Made by a program: the position numbers and the translations under genes. A stretch of 64,000 nucleotides of DNA, taken from Abyssisolibacter fermentans. GTDB taxonomy: Bacteria; Bacillota; Clostridia; Tissierellales; MCWD3. The notes under the pieces were generated by a model that saw only the letters and a program-made list of their open reading frames with translations, was not told where the DNA came from and did no database searches. The DNA lies in contig NZ_LOHE01000002.1 in assembly GCF_001559865.1 (NCBI RefSeq), forward strand, positions 102,490 to 166,489. The letters run 5' to 3'. Of the stretch, positions 37,249-45,863 are shown piece by piece; the first letter of the stretch is position 1; each line of letters starts with the position of its first letter.

Positions 37249-38136
37249 ATGAAATATAAATCAGGATTTATAACAATAGTAGGAAGACCAAATGTAGGAA
37301 AATCAACACTTTTAAATAATATAATCGGAGAAAAGTTATCGATAATATCTGATAAACCACAAACAACAAGAAATAAAATACAATGTGTTTACACAGAAGA
37401 GGATTGTCAAATAGTGTTTTTAGACACACCTGGTATACATAAACCTAAAAATAAACTTGGTAACTATATGATGGATGTTGTAAAGAGTTCTTTTTCTGAA
37501 ATGGACATGATTCTTTGGTTAGTTGATGATAGTTTAAAACTAGGACCTGGAGATAAGTATATATTAGAAGAGTTAAAAAAGCTAAAGATTCCCAAAATGT
37601 TAGTGATAAACAAGGTTGATAAATTAAATGAAAAACAACTAGAAAGTATTATTAATCAATACGAAGAATACGATATTTTTGAGGACATAGTACCAATATC
37701 AGCCTTAAAGAATAAAAATGTAAATAGGTTAATAGCTAAGTTAAAAAAATACTTACCAGAAGGACCTCAATATTTCCCAGAGGATATGATTACAGATCAA
37801 CCTGAAAGATTTATAGTAGCCGAAATAATAAGGGAAAAAGCACTTCATTACTTAGATCAAGAAGTACCCCATGGTATAGCTATTGAAATAGAGCAGATGA
37901 GAAATAGAGAAAATCAGGATATAGTAGATGTTAGTGCAACAATTTATTGCGAAAGGGATTCTCATAAAGGTATAATAATTGGGAAAAATGGTAGGAAACT
38001 CAAAGGGATAGGTAAAGCTGCCAGAGTTGAAATTGAAAGATTACTTGGCAGTAAAGTTTTTTTGGAATTATGGGTTAAAGTTAGAAAAAATTGGAGAGAC
38101 AAGGAAAGTTTAGTTAAAAAATTAGGATATAAATAG
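37249..38136 (+). CDS. era: Ribosome-assembly GTPase Era
   Basis: The 295-residue protein has GTPase motifs GRPNVGKSTLLN, DTPGIHKPKN and NKVDKL. A C-terminal KH domain has IIIGKNGRKLKGIG. Era binds the 3' end of 16S rRNA and acts as a checkpoint in 30S assembly. AGGAGG precedes ATG 37249. The next recognisable gene is yqzL, after about 220 nt; that gap contains a possible degenerate reversed core hairpin (near 38258-38277). Confidence 0.98.
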   Translation: MKYKSGFITIVGRPNVGKSTLLNNIIGEKLSIISDKPQTTRNKIQCVYTEEDCQIVFLDTPGIHKPKNKLGNYMMDVVKSSFSEMDMILWLVDDSLKLGPGDKYILEELKKLKIPKMLVINKVDKLNEKQLESIINQYEEYDIFEDIVPISALKNKNVNRLIAKLKKYLPEGPQYFPEDMITDQPERFIVAEIIREKALHYLDQEVPHGIAIEIEQMRNRENQDIVDVSATIYCERDSHKGIIIGKNGRKLKGIGKAARVEIERLLGSKVFLELWVKVRKNWRDKESLVKKLGYK

Positions 38137-38359
38137 ATAATATTGAATAACCTAAATATATAATGTTTTATAATATGTCAGATTATAAATCTTTAAAAAT
38201 GTGGGTGAAAATAATTTATTATATAGCTAACTGACACTACCAACATTTAAAATTTTAAAAATCGAAGATTTTGTTCCTTTAATAACACTTTTTACATAGA
38301 ATAATTGAACTCTGGAGTAACAAACTATTTTTAAGAAATAAATTAGTGGAGGAGTTCAT

Positions 38360-38476
38360 ATGTTAGAAGATATAATATGGAATTTATTTAAAAAAACAGG
38401 AAGAATTGATGTTTATATTAATTATAAGGAAATATTCGAAACTAATAATAGTAATAAGAAAGAAGAGGCTTTATAG
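38360..38476 (+). CDS. yqzL: YqzL-family small protein
   Basis: The 38-residue open frame starts MLEDIIWNLFKKTG and continues RIDVYINYKEI, which fits the YqzL family always found between era and recO. The function is unknown. RBS TGGAGGAG lies 6-8 nt before ATG 38360. recO starts 14 nt downstream. Confidence 0.85.
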   Translation: MLEDIIWNLFKKTGRIDVYINYKEIFETNNSNKKEEAL

Positions 38477-38490
38477 TATAGAGGTGAATT

Positions 38491-39243
38491 ATGTTACTTA
38501 AACTAGAGGGGGTTGTATTACGTCAAACTAAATATAGTGATAGTGATAAAATATTGACTATATTTACAAAAGAGTATGGAAAAATTCAAGCTATCGCTAA
38601 AGGTTCAAGAAGACAAAAAAGTAAATTATTTGCAAGCTCTCAGATATTAACGTTAAGTAATTTTGTGGTTTATAAAGGTAAAAAAATGCATAATATTAAC
38701 CAAGGAGATATATGTAAGTCTTTTTATCCTATAAAAGAAAACCTTGATAAACTTTCATATGCTATGTATCTTGTAGAGCTTATAAATGCATCAATATTAG
38801 AAAATGAACAAAATGAAAAAGTGTATTACCTACTAATAAAAACTTTAGAAGTATTATCTATAGCAACAAAAGATTATAAAAAGATAATACTTGCTTTTGA
38901 GTTAAAATATATGAGTTTTATTGGATATAAGCCAAGTTTAAAGGTCTGTGCTGAATGTAGAGAAAATTATTTAGAAAATGCTGTTTTTAGTTGTAAATGT
39001 GGGGGAGTACTTTGTAGTAAATGTAGGAATATACATGTATATGATTTTCAATTAAACAATACTTTACTTAAAAATTTACAATTGTTATTATACTCTAAAT
39101 TAGATGAATTAGATAATATAGAGATTGAAGATAAACAACTGGAGTTTCTTGAAAAGATTATGAAAAAATATATATCATATTACATAGACAAAAAAGAATT
39201 TAATGCATTAAAATTTATGCAATATATAAACCCACATTATTAA
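38491..39243 (+). CDS. recO: DNA repair protein RecO
   Basis: The 250-residue protein has an N-terminal OB fold (VVLRQTKYSDSDKILTIFT) and a C-terminal helical domain with a four-Cys zinc site (CAECRENY and, later, CKCGG and CSKC). RecO loads RecA on SSB-covered single-stranded DNA with RecR. RBS GAGGTG precedes ATG 38491. The order era-yqzL-recO-glyS is conserved. Confidence 0.95.
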   Translation: MLLKLEGVVLRQTKYSDSDKILTIFTKEYGKIQAIAKGSRRQKSKLFASSQILTLSNFVVYKGKKMHNINQGDICKSFYPIKENLDKLSYAMYLVELINASILENEQNEKVYYLLIKTLEVLSIATKDYKKIILAFELKYMSFIGYKPSLKVCAECRENYLENAVFSCKCGGVLCSKCRNIHVYDFQLNNTLLKNLQLLLYSKLDELDNIEIEDKQLEFLEKIMKKYISYYIDKKEFNALKFMQYINPHY

Positions 39244-39296
39244 TAGAAATCATACACTATATAAATAATTTGGGTTAAATAAAAGGAGGGTTTGTT

Positions 39297-39920
39297 GTGG
39301 ATATTAGTTTAGAAAAAATTGATGCGTTGAGAGAAAGAGCAGACATTACTTACAAAGAAGCAAAAGATATATTAGATATACATGATGGAGATTTAGTAGA
39401 AGCATTAATATACTTAGAACAAAATAAGAAGAATAAGTGTTGTGAACATACGATAAATAATACAGTTGATACAATAATAGATAGTGTTAAAGACATTATA
39501 AGAGCAGGTAATGTTAATAAAATATTGCTTAAAAAAGATGATGAAATAATAATGAATATACCTGTTACTATTGGTGCTATTGGTATATTTTTAGCGCCGA
39601 TTCTAAGTGCATTAAGCTTTACAGGAGCCTTGTTAACAAAATGTTCAATAGAAATAACTAAAGAAAATGGAAATGTAATAAATATTAGCAATTTCGCTGA
39701 TGATACAATTAATAAAGTGAAAAATGTTGCAGAGGATACTATAGACGTAGTAAAAAATAAGACAGAAGATACTTTAGATAAAATCAAAAAAACATCTAAA
39801 AAAGCAAAGAAGAATGAGAATAATGAAGAAAAAGAAAGTGATTATATAACATTAAAAACTGATGATATCGATGCTATTAATAATGATGATATCAATGATG
39901 ATAATAGTGATGAAGCTTAA
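39297..39920 (+). CDS. UBA-like/DUF4342 domain protein
   Basis: The 207-residue protein has an N-terminal UBA-like fold (KIDALRERADITYKEAKDIL, ~residues 5-45) and a central DUF4342-type segment with a membrane-active hydrophobic stretch (~residues 85-120). A long helical and acidic C-terminal tail with 11-residue-like repeats follows (VKNVAEDTIDVVKNKTEDT). It is common in Clostridia but uncharacterised. The start is GTG 39297, six nt after AAAGGAGGG. The leader carries TTTGGGTTAAA, like the right end of an interspersed element. A terminator follows. Confidence 0.75.
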   Translation: MDISLEKIDALRERADITYKEAKDILDIHDGDLVEALIYLEQNKKNKCCEHTINNTVDTIIDSVKDIIRAGNVNKILLKKDDEIIMNIPVTIGAIGIFLAPILSALSFTGALLTKCSIEITKENGNVINISNFADDTINKVKNVAEDTIDVVKNKTEDTLDKIKKTSKKAKKNENNEEKESDYITLKTDDIDAINNDDINDDNSDEA

Positions 39921-39981
39921 TAATAATCAATAGCAATAAAATAGTGTTTAGTTTTTCTGAGAAATATGAGATAATAATTTA

Positions 39982-40018
39982 AAGAGGTCCTCTTTTTCTA
40001 AAAGAGGTCTTCTTTTTA
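39982..40018 (+). terminator. Terminator after the DUF4342 gene
   Basis: An 8-bp stem (CCTCTTTT, 39989-39996, with AAAAGAGG, 40000-40007), extended by a weaker AAAGAGG/CTTCTTT outer stem, is followed by a T run. Confidence 0.8.
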
Positions 40019-40019
40019 A

Positions 40020-40862
40020 GCAGCGAACCCAAATCTATGATTTGGTGTGAGTCGCTTACTGCTAGGAACGAAGTGAGTAGGAGTTACAGTTTGGAAGATA
40101 AAATGAAAGAAAAATAAAAAAGTAAAAATTATAAAATAAATAAAATAAAAATATGTAAGGCACAGATTGAGAAAGCAGAAAGCCCAAATCTATGATTTGG
40201 TGTGAGTCGCTTACTGCTAGGAACGAAGTGAGTAGGAGTTACAATTTGGAAGATAAAATGAAAGAAAAATAAAAAAGTAAAAATTATAAAATAAATAAAA
40301 TAAAAATATGTAAGGCACAGATTGAGAAAGCAGAAAGCCTAAATTCTTGATTTGGTGTGAGTCGCTTACTGCTAGGAACGAAGTGAGTAGGAGTTACAGT
40401 TTGGAAGATAAAATGAAAGAAAAATAAAAAAGTAAAAATTATAAAATAAATAAAATAAAAATATGTAAGGCACAGATTGAGAAAGCAGAAAGCCCAAATT
40501 CTTGATTTGGTGTGAGTCGCTTACTGTTAGGAACGAAGTGAGTAGGAGTTACAGTTTGGAAGATAAAATGAAAGAAAAATAAAAAAGTAAAAATTATAAA
40601 ACAAATAAAATAAAAATATGTAAGGCACAGATTGAGAAAGCAGAAAGCCCAAATTCTATGATTTGGTGTGAGTCGCTTACTGCTAGGAACGAAGTGAGTA
40701 GGAGTTACAGTTTGGAAGATAAAAGAAAGACGAATAAAAAAGTAAATTGTTAAATAACAATATCAAAAATATGTAAGGCACAGATTAAGAAAGCAGAAAG
40801 CCCAAATTCTTGATTTGGTGTAAGTCGTTTACTGCTAGGAACGAAGTGAGTAGGAGTTACAA
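40020..40862 (+). repeat. Tandem array of six ~155-bp non-coding units
   Basis: Six copies are aligned by the TTTGG of the first hairpin at 40041, 40196, 40351, 40506, 40662 and 40814 (periods 155, 155, 155, 156, 152). Each unit is a core repeat (GAAC/AAGCCCAAATC...GATTTGGTGTGAGTCGCTTACTG, AACGAAGTGAGTAGGAGTTAC) plus a purine-rich linker of about 90 bases. The first three or four copies are nearly identical, and the last two drift. There are no open frames. The remainder of the gap to 41025 holds AT-rich sequence with nothing recognisable. Confidence 0.95.
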
Positions 40863-41025
40863 TATATGAAACTTATTAAGATTATAGACAAACATAATTT
40901 GTTAAGTAAAACAAAATCTATATGAAGTTCTTTTTAAAAAGAAGATATTATTTGTGATAAAATGAAAAAAATAACAATAATAATCATTAATTACAATATT
41001 GATTATAAATAAGATAATTAAGGTA

Positions 41026-41054
41026 TTGACAATTCAGACATAATTAAGTAAACT
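41026..41054 (+). promoter_or_regulatory. Sigma-A promoter of glyS
   Basis: A consensus TTGACA (41026-41031), a 17-nt spacer and TAAACT (41049-41054). The ~165-nt leader that follows contains an interspersed hairpin element and no T-box motif. Confidence 0.75.
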
Positions 41055-41088
41055 TGTTTTCATGATAGAGTAATAATTGATGAATAGG

Positions 41089-41181
41089 TAGACCTAGATT
41101 ATTCATAAAAGATTATGAGTAAGGAACTAAAATCTGTGATTTTATGTAAGTTGCTTACTCATATGAATTATCAGGGTTAAA
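41089..41181 (+). mobile_element. Compact inverted-end element in the glyS leader
   Basis: The left end GACCTAGATTATTCATAA and the right end ATGAATTATCAGGGTTAAA flank a nearly perfect nested palindrome: GAGTAAG...TAAAATC, a GTG-type turn, GATTTTA...CTTACTC. Being the shortest complete copy, it shows the whole element can fold as one long hairpin. Confidence 0.8.
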
Positions 41182-41224
41182 TACTCACATAATAAGTTGT
41201 TTTATGTGATAAGGAGGATAAAAT

Positions 41225-42616
41225 ATGACAAAAGAAGTAACTATGCAAAATATAGTATCTTTAGCTAAAGCTAGAGGTTTTATATTTCCAGGTTCAGATA
41301 TTTATGGTGGTTTAGCTAATACATGGGATTATGGACAATTAGGAGTAGAGTTAAAAAACAATGTTAAGAAGGCTTGGTGGAAGAAATTTATACAAGAATC
41401 TCATATGAATGTAGGATTAGATAGTGCAATACTAATGAATCCTCAAGCATGGGTTGCATCTGGACATGTTGGTGGTTTTAATGATCCATTAATGGATTGT
41501 AAAAAATGTAAATCGAGATTTAGAGCTGATAAATTGATTGAAGACTATGCTAGAAATGAAGGTTTAGATGAGATAATAGTTGATGGCTGGACAAATGAAC
41601 AAATGGAAGAATACATAAATGAACATAATATAAAATGTCCTGATTGTGGAAAATTAGATTATACTCATATAAGACAATTCAATTTAATGTTTAAAACTTT
41701 TCAAGGGGTAACAGAAGATTCTAAATCAGAAATATATCTAAGACCAGAAACGGCACAGGGAATTTTTGTTAATTTCAAAAATGTTTCTAGAACTGCAAGA
41801 AAGAAAATTCCTTTTGGTATTGGCCAAATAGGAAAGTCTTTTAGAAATGAAATAACACCAGGTAATTTTACTTTTAGAACTAGAGAATTTGAACAAATGG
41901 AAATGGAATTTTTCTGTAAACCAGGTGAAGATATTAAATGGTATGAATATTGGAAAGAATTCTGTATGAATTGGCTTTATGATTTGGGTATCGATAGAGA
42001 AGCATTAAGATTTAGAGAACATTCAAAAGAAGAGCTTTCTCATTATAGTAATGCTACAGTTGATATAGAATTCAAGTATCCTTTTGGATGGGGAGAACTA
42101 TGGGGAATAGCTGATAGAACAGATTTTGATTTAAATAGACATATGGAACATTCAGGAGTTGATTTAAGATATATTGATCCTGTTACAAACGAAAGATATA
42201 TCCCATATTGTATTGAACCTGCATTAGGAGCAGACAGAGTAACATTAGCATTTTTGATAGATGCATACAATGAAGAAACTTTAGAAGATGGAACAAGTAG
42301 AACAGTATTAAAATTACATCCTGCATTAGCTCCATATAAAGCAGCTGTATTTCCATTAACTAAAAAATTGAAAGAAAATGCATTAGAAGTATATGACAAG
42401 CTTTCTAAAAAATTCATGGTTGATTATGATGAATCAGGAAACATAGGTAAAAGATATAGAAGACACGATGAAATAGGTACTCCATATTGTATTACATTTG
42501 ATTATGATTCTCTGGAAGACAACTGTGTAACAGTTAGAGAAAGAGATACAATGGCTCAAGAAAGAGTTAGTTTAAAAGATTTAGAAAATTATTTGAGTAA
42601 TAAGATTGAATTTTAG
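41225..42616 (+). CDS. glyS: Glycine-tRNA ligase, single-chain (alpha2) type
   Basis: The 463-residue protein is a class II synthetase of the homodimeric type, unlike the two-subunit GlyQS of Bacillus. It begins with [20 protein letters not shown]. Two CxxC zinc-like pairs follow (CKKCKS and CPDCGK), then class II motif 2 ([25 protein letters not shown]) and motif 3 ([10 protein letters not shown]). The C-terminal anticodon-binding domain follows. It charges tRNA-Gly. AAGGAGG precedes ATG 41225. The recO-glyS-ccpN order is the standard one. Confidence 0.97.
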   Translation: MTKEVTMQNIVSLAKARGFIFPGSDIYGGLANTWDYGQLGVELKNNVKKAWWKKFIQESHMNVGLDSAILMNPQAWVASGHVGGFNDPLMDCKKCKSRFRADKLIEDYARNEGLDEIIVDGWTNEQMEEYINEHNIKCPDCGKLDYTHIRQFNLMFKTFQGVTEDSKSEIYLRPETAQGIFVNFKNVSRTARKKIPFGIGQIGKSFRNEITPGNFTFRTREFEQMEMEFFCKPGEDIKWYEYWKEFCMNWLYDLGIDREALRFREHSKEELSHYSNATVDIEFKYPFGWGELWGIADRTDFDLNRHMEHSGVDLRYIDPVTNERYIPYCIEPALGADRVTLAFLIDAYNEETLEDGTSRTVLKLHPALAPYKAAVFPLTKKLKENALEVYDKLSKKFMVDYDESGNIGKRYRRHDEIGTPYCITFDYDSLEDNCVTVRERDTMAQERVSLKDLENYLSNKIEF

Positions 42617-42627
42617 TAAACATTTTG

Positions 42628-42660
42628 AGGATAGTCAGGGTAGCATATGACTATCCTTAA
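42628..42660 (+). terminator. Hairpin after glyS
   Basis: A perfect 10-bp stem (AGGATAGTCA, 42628-42637, with TGACTATCCT, 42648-42657) has a 10-nt loop. There is no strong T run, so termination may be partial. Confidence 0.55.
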
Positions 42661-42774
42661 TTGAATCATACATTTTATATAATATTGTATACTTTTATAT
42701 TTTTTAGATATTTTAAAAATTAGAGTTTAAAGTTTTTTAAAAAGAAGTCTAGCAGATATGTATAGACTAAAGAG

Positions 42775-43416
42775 GTGATAAATATTCAGTTTTCTACTCG
42801 TCAAAATAAGATAATAGAGATAGTAAAAGAAAACCAACCAATATCGAGTGAACAAATAGCTAGTATATTGAAAGTAACAAGAGCAACCTTAAGAACGGAT
42901 TTATCAATATTAACTATGACGGGAGTATTAGATGCAAGACCAAAGGTAGGCTATTTTTATACAGGTGAATCAAGAAGTACACTTTTTTTAGATCAAATTA
43001 AAGACATAAAGGTAAAAGATTTTGAATCTACACCAGTAGTAGTAGATGAAGGGACTAGCGTATATAATGCTATAGTTACTTTATTTTTAGAAGATGTAGG
43101 TACAATTTTTGTTACTTCAAAGGGATATTTGGCTGGCGTGGTATCAAGAAAAGATTTCTTAAAAAGTGCCATAGGTACTTTAGATATAAATAAAGTACCA
43201 GTAGGTATCATAATGACAAGAATGCCTAATATAGTAATGACTTACCCTGAAGAATCTATGTATGATGTTGCTGTTAAGATAATAAATCATCAAGTCGATA
43301 GCTTGCCAGTAGTATATAAAGAAGAAAATGAAAAGAAAATATTATACAAAGTTGTGGGAAAAATATCAAAAACGAGTATTGCAAGCTTATTTGTGGATTT
43401 AGGTGCAAAAGGATAG
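42775..43416 (+). CDS. ccpN: CcpN/YqzB-family transcriptional repressor (HTH plus two CBS domains)
   Basis: The protein of about 210 residues has an N-terminal winged helix (FSTRQNKIIEIVKENQPISS, then TRATLRTDLSILTMTG) and two CBS domains (~residues 85-205). CcpN represses gluconeogenic genes in Bacillus and responds to ATP and ADP through the CBS part. It is coupled to the following PPDK regulator gene. The start is uncertain: GTG 42775 lies inside the only SD-like sequence, AGAGGTG. That SD is ideally spaced (6 nt) for an ATT codon at 42784, as discussed in the findings. Confidence 0.9.
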   Translation: MINIQFSTRQNKIIEIVKENQPISSEQIASILKVTRATLRTDLSILTMTGVLDARPKVGYFYTGESRSTLFLDQIKDIKVKDFESTPVVVDEGTSVYNAIVTLFLEDVGTIFVTSKGYLAGVVSRKDFLKSAIGTLDINKVPVGIIMTRMPNIVMTYPEESMYDVAVKIINHQVDSLPVVYKEENEKKILYKVVGKISKTSIASLFVDLGAKG

Positions 43417-43426
43417 GAGGAATATA

Positions 43427-44233
43427 ATGGAAAAAGGTGTAGTAGTCTATGTATTATCAGATTCTATTGGAGAAACTGGTGAACAAGTAGCAAAAGCAGC
43501 TTTAAGCCAGTTTAATTCTAGTAAACATGAAATAAGAAGATTTCCATATATAACAGATAATGAACATATAAAAGAAATAGTAGATGAAGCAAAATATGAA
43601 AAATGCATAATAGTATTTACTATAGTAGTAGTAGAGCTTAGAAATTATTTAATAAAAAAATGTAAAGAGAACAATATAAAGTGTTTTGATTTAATGACGC
43701 CGTTGCTAGATCATTTACAAGATACAATTGCTCAGCCACCCAAGAGAGAACCAGGTCTAATTAGAAGATTAGATGAGAAGTATTTTAGAAAAGTTGAAGC
43801 TGTTGAATTTGCAGTGAAATATGATGATGGAAAAGATGCTAGAGGTATAAAAAAAGCTGATATAGTACTTATAGGAGTTTCTAGAACATCTAAAACACCT
43901 CTGAGTATGTATTTAGCACATAAAAACATTAAGGTTGCTAATGTACCGTTGATTCCTGAAGTATTACCTCCAGAAGGAATATTTGAAATTGATCATAAAA
44001 AAATAATTGGTTTAACAGCGAATCCTGAAAAACTAAATCAAATAAGGCAAGAAAGGCTAAAAACTTTAGGATTAAGCAATAATGCTAACTATGCAGCAAT
44101 GGAAAGAATACTAGAAGAATTAACATATGCAGAAAAAATAATGAAAAAATTAAGTTGTACGATAATAGATGTTTCAAATAAAGCAGTAGAAGAAACTGCT
44201 GGTATAATATTAGACATGATTAAATATAGTTGA
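43427..44233 (+). CDS. ppsR: Pyruvate, phosphate dikinase regulatory protein (bifunctional kinase/phosphorylase)
   Basis: The 268-residue protein starts with VVVYVLSDSIGETGEQVAKAA, typical of the PDRP/YqfL family. It carries the P-loop-like GVSRTSKTPLSMYLA (~residues 150-165) and NVPLIPEVLPPEGIF. It inactivates and reactivates PPDK by ADP-dependent phosphorylation and Pi-dependent dephosphorylation. ATG 43427 has AGGAGG six nt upstream; the in-frame GTG at 43403 overlaps the ccpN end and is rejected. No ppdK gene is in the window. Confidence 0.95.
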   Translation: MEKGVVVYVLSDSIGETGEQVAKAALSQFNSSKHEIRRFPYITDNEHIKEIVDEAKYEKCIIVFTIVVVELRNYLIKKCKENNIKCFDLMTPLLDHLQDTIAQPPKREPGLIRRLDEKYFRKVEAVEFAVKYDDGKDARGIKKADIVLIGVSRTSKTPLSMYLAHKNIKVANVPLIPEVLPPEGIFEIDHKKIIGLTANPEKLNQIRQERLKTLGLSNNANYAAMERILEELTYAEKIMKKLSCTIIDVSNKAVEETAGIILDMIKYS

Positions 44234-44273
44234 AATATGTATTTATAATTTCACACAAAAAAGTTAATAATAT

Positions 44274-44308
44274 AAAGAGTATACTTGAATATATACTCTT
44301 TATTTTTG
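44274..44308 (+). terminator. Terminator of ccpN-ppsR
   Basis: A perfect 10-bp stem (AAAGAGTATA, 44274-44283, with TATACTCTTT, 44292-44301), an 8-nt loop, then ATTTTT. Confidence 0.85.
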
Positions 44309-44310
44309 TT

Positions 44311-44346
44311 AAGTAGAGAACTATAATTCTTGATTAAAGCAAGTGG
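44311..44346 (+). repeat. Decayed core repeat fragment
   Basis: AAGTAGAGAACTATAATTCTTGATT resembles the first half of the core. The rest is lost. Confidence 0.35.
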
Positions 44347-44502
44347 TTTTTCTGCAATTCATATTCAGTTGATTATGAATAGGAAAAAATGAACATTATG
44401 TAAATGGAAAATTATTACTAAAAATCTTCGTTAAAATTTAAAGGATTATGCTTATATATGTTGTATATATATATTAAAATGATTATATATTTGAATTTAT
44501 AA

Positions 44503-44578
44503 TAAACCCAGATTATTTAAAAGACTATGAGCAAAGAATTTAAATCGATGAATTTAAGCGAATAATTTAGGGTTAAAC
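44503..44578 (+). mobile_element. Compact inverted-end element before dgt
   Basis: The left end TAAACCCAGATTATTT and the right end AATAATTTAGGGTTAAA flank a reduced core (GAGCAAAGAATTTAAATC, then GATGAATTTAAGCG). The right end stops 17 nt before the dgt ATG and is followed at once by its RBS. Confidence 0.7.
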
Positions 44579-44595
44579 TAAGAGGGGATTCAAAT

Positions 44596-45600
44596 ATGCA
44601 AATTAGAGAAAAAACTGAAATGCTCGAAAAAAACATTTTATCCAAGTATGCTACTTTTAGTAAAAATAGCTTGGGTAGAAAAAAAGAAGAAGATAAATGT
44701 TCTATCAGAACTGAATATCAGAGAGATAGAGATAGAATTATACACTCTAAAGCTTTTAGGAGATTAAAGCATAAAACACAAGTTTTTATTGCACCAGAAG
44801 GCGATCATTTTAGAACAAGGCTCACACATACATTAGAAGTATCTCAAATAGCAAGAACAATAGCTAGAGCTTTGAGATTAAATGAAGATTTAACTGAAGC
44901 TATAGCTTTAGGACATGATTTAGGTCATACACCTTTTGGTCATTCAGGAGAAACAGTATTAGATGAATTACATCCAAATGGATTTAAACATAATGAACAT
45001 AGTTTAAGAATTGTTGATTATATTGAAATAAGAAATGGACATAAAGGATTAAATTTGACATACGAGGTAAGAGATGGGATATTAAATCATACTGGAAAGA
45101 AAAAACCTTGTACTATAGAAGGTCAGTTAGTACGTATATGTGATAGAATTGCATATATAAATCATGATATAGATGATTCATTAAGAGCAGGAATTTTAAA
45201 AATTGAAATGTTACCAAAAGATTGTTTGGATTTTGTAGGTTATACTCATGGTAATAGAATAAATAACATGATAATAGATATTATAAATAATAGTCAAAAC
45301 AGTAATATGATTTGTATGAGTAGTGAAATGCAATATTTTACAGACAAATTAAGGAGATTTATGTTTGACAATGTATACTTTAATAAAACTGCAAAAAAAG
45401 AAGAAGACAAAGCTAAATACATCATTCGACAATTATATAGTTATTATATTTATAATATAAATAAATTACCACAAGAAATAAAAAATATTGATGCAAATAA
45501 GGAAGATATAGTATGTTACTATGTAGCAGGTATGACAGACAGATATGCCATTAATAAGTTCAATAATTTATTCGTTCCAAAACCTTGGGATAAATACTAA
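44596..45600 (+). CDS. dgt: dGTP triphosphohydrolase-like HD-domain protein
   Basis: The 334-residue protein has the HD-superfamily metal-binding pattern: RLTHTLEVSQIARTIAR with the first His, then IALGHDLGHTPFGHSGE with the HD pair, and a later Asp in AYINHDIDDSL. It is the short deoxynucleoside triphosphate triphosphohydrolase form and is expected to lower dNTP pools. GAGGGGA precedes ATG 44596. It comes before dnaG-rpoD, as in many Clostridia. Confidence 0.94.
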   Translation: MQIREKTEMLEKNILSKYATFSKNSLGRKKEEDKCSIRTEYQRDRDRIIHSKAFRRLKHKTQVFIAPEGDHFRTRLTHTLEVSQIARTIARALRLNEDLTEAIALGHDLGHTPFGHSGETVLDELHPNGFKHNEHSLRIVDYIEIRNGHKGLNLTYEVRDGILNHTGKKKPCTIEGQLVRICDRIAYINHDIDDSLRAGILKIEMLPKDCLDFVGYTHGNRINNMIIDIINNSQNSNMICMSSEMQYFTDKLRRFMFDNVYFNKTAKKEEDKAKYIIRQLYSYYIYNINKLPQEIKNIDANKEDIVCYYVAGMTDRYAINKFNNLFVPKPWDKY

Positions 45601-45667
45601 AAAAATTTTTAAAAAAAAGGGAAAAATAGATTTATGTCGAATAAATATATGATGATTGACTTTTATA

Positions 45668-45736
45668 GAAATAATCCAAAATTTTAATTTGGAATGAATC
45701 CGATTATTACTAGAAATAAACTAGTAGGAGTTTCAT
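45668..45736 (+). repeat. Degenerate core repeat before dnaG
   Basis: AATAATCCAAAATTTTAATTTGGAATG keeps a CCAAAAT/ATTTTGG-like stem. A second half with TACTAGAAATAAACTAGTAGGAGTTTCAT follows. Confidence 0.65.
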
Positions 45737-45825
45737 AGAAATAAACTCTTATTAGTTCTTAAAATGAATTATTACAATAATTTAAAGATTACAACAATAT
45801 TTTACATTTATTCTTTGGAGGAAAT

Positions 45826-45846
45826 ATGAAAATTGTGGAGAAATAA
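45826..45846 (+). CDS. Six-codon leader open frame directly upstream of dnaG
   Basis: ATG 45826 follows TTGGAGG at ideal spacing and opens a tiny frame, MKIVEK, ending TAA at 45846, 17 nt before the dnaG ATG. There is no resemblance to a known leader peptide. It may be chance or a translational leader. Confidence 0.3.
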   Translation: MKIVEK

Positions 45847-45863
45847 TAATAAAGGAGGTATAT

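Noticed and set aside
40020..40862. CRISPR array
   Set aside because: The period is about 155 bp, linkers between cores are as alike as the cores themselves, and no cas genes are present. It is a plain tandem repeat.
41055..41224. T-box riboswitch in the glyS leader
   Set aside because: The leader lacks the T-box sequence (GGGTGG...ACCGCG type) and a specifier loop; the folding there is explained by the interspersed element.
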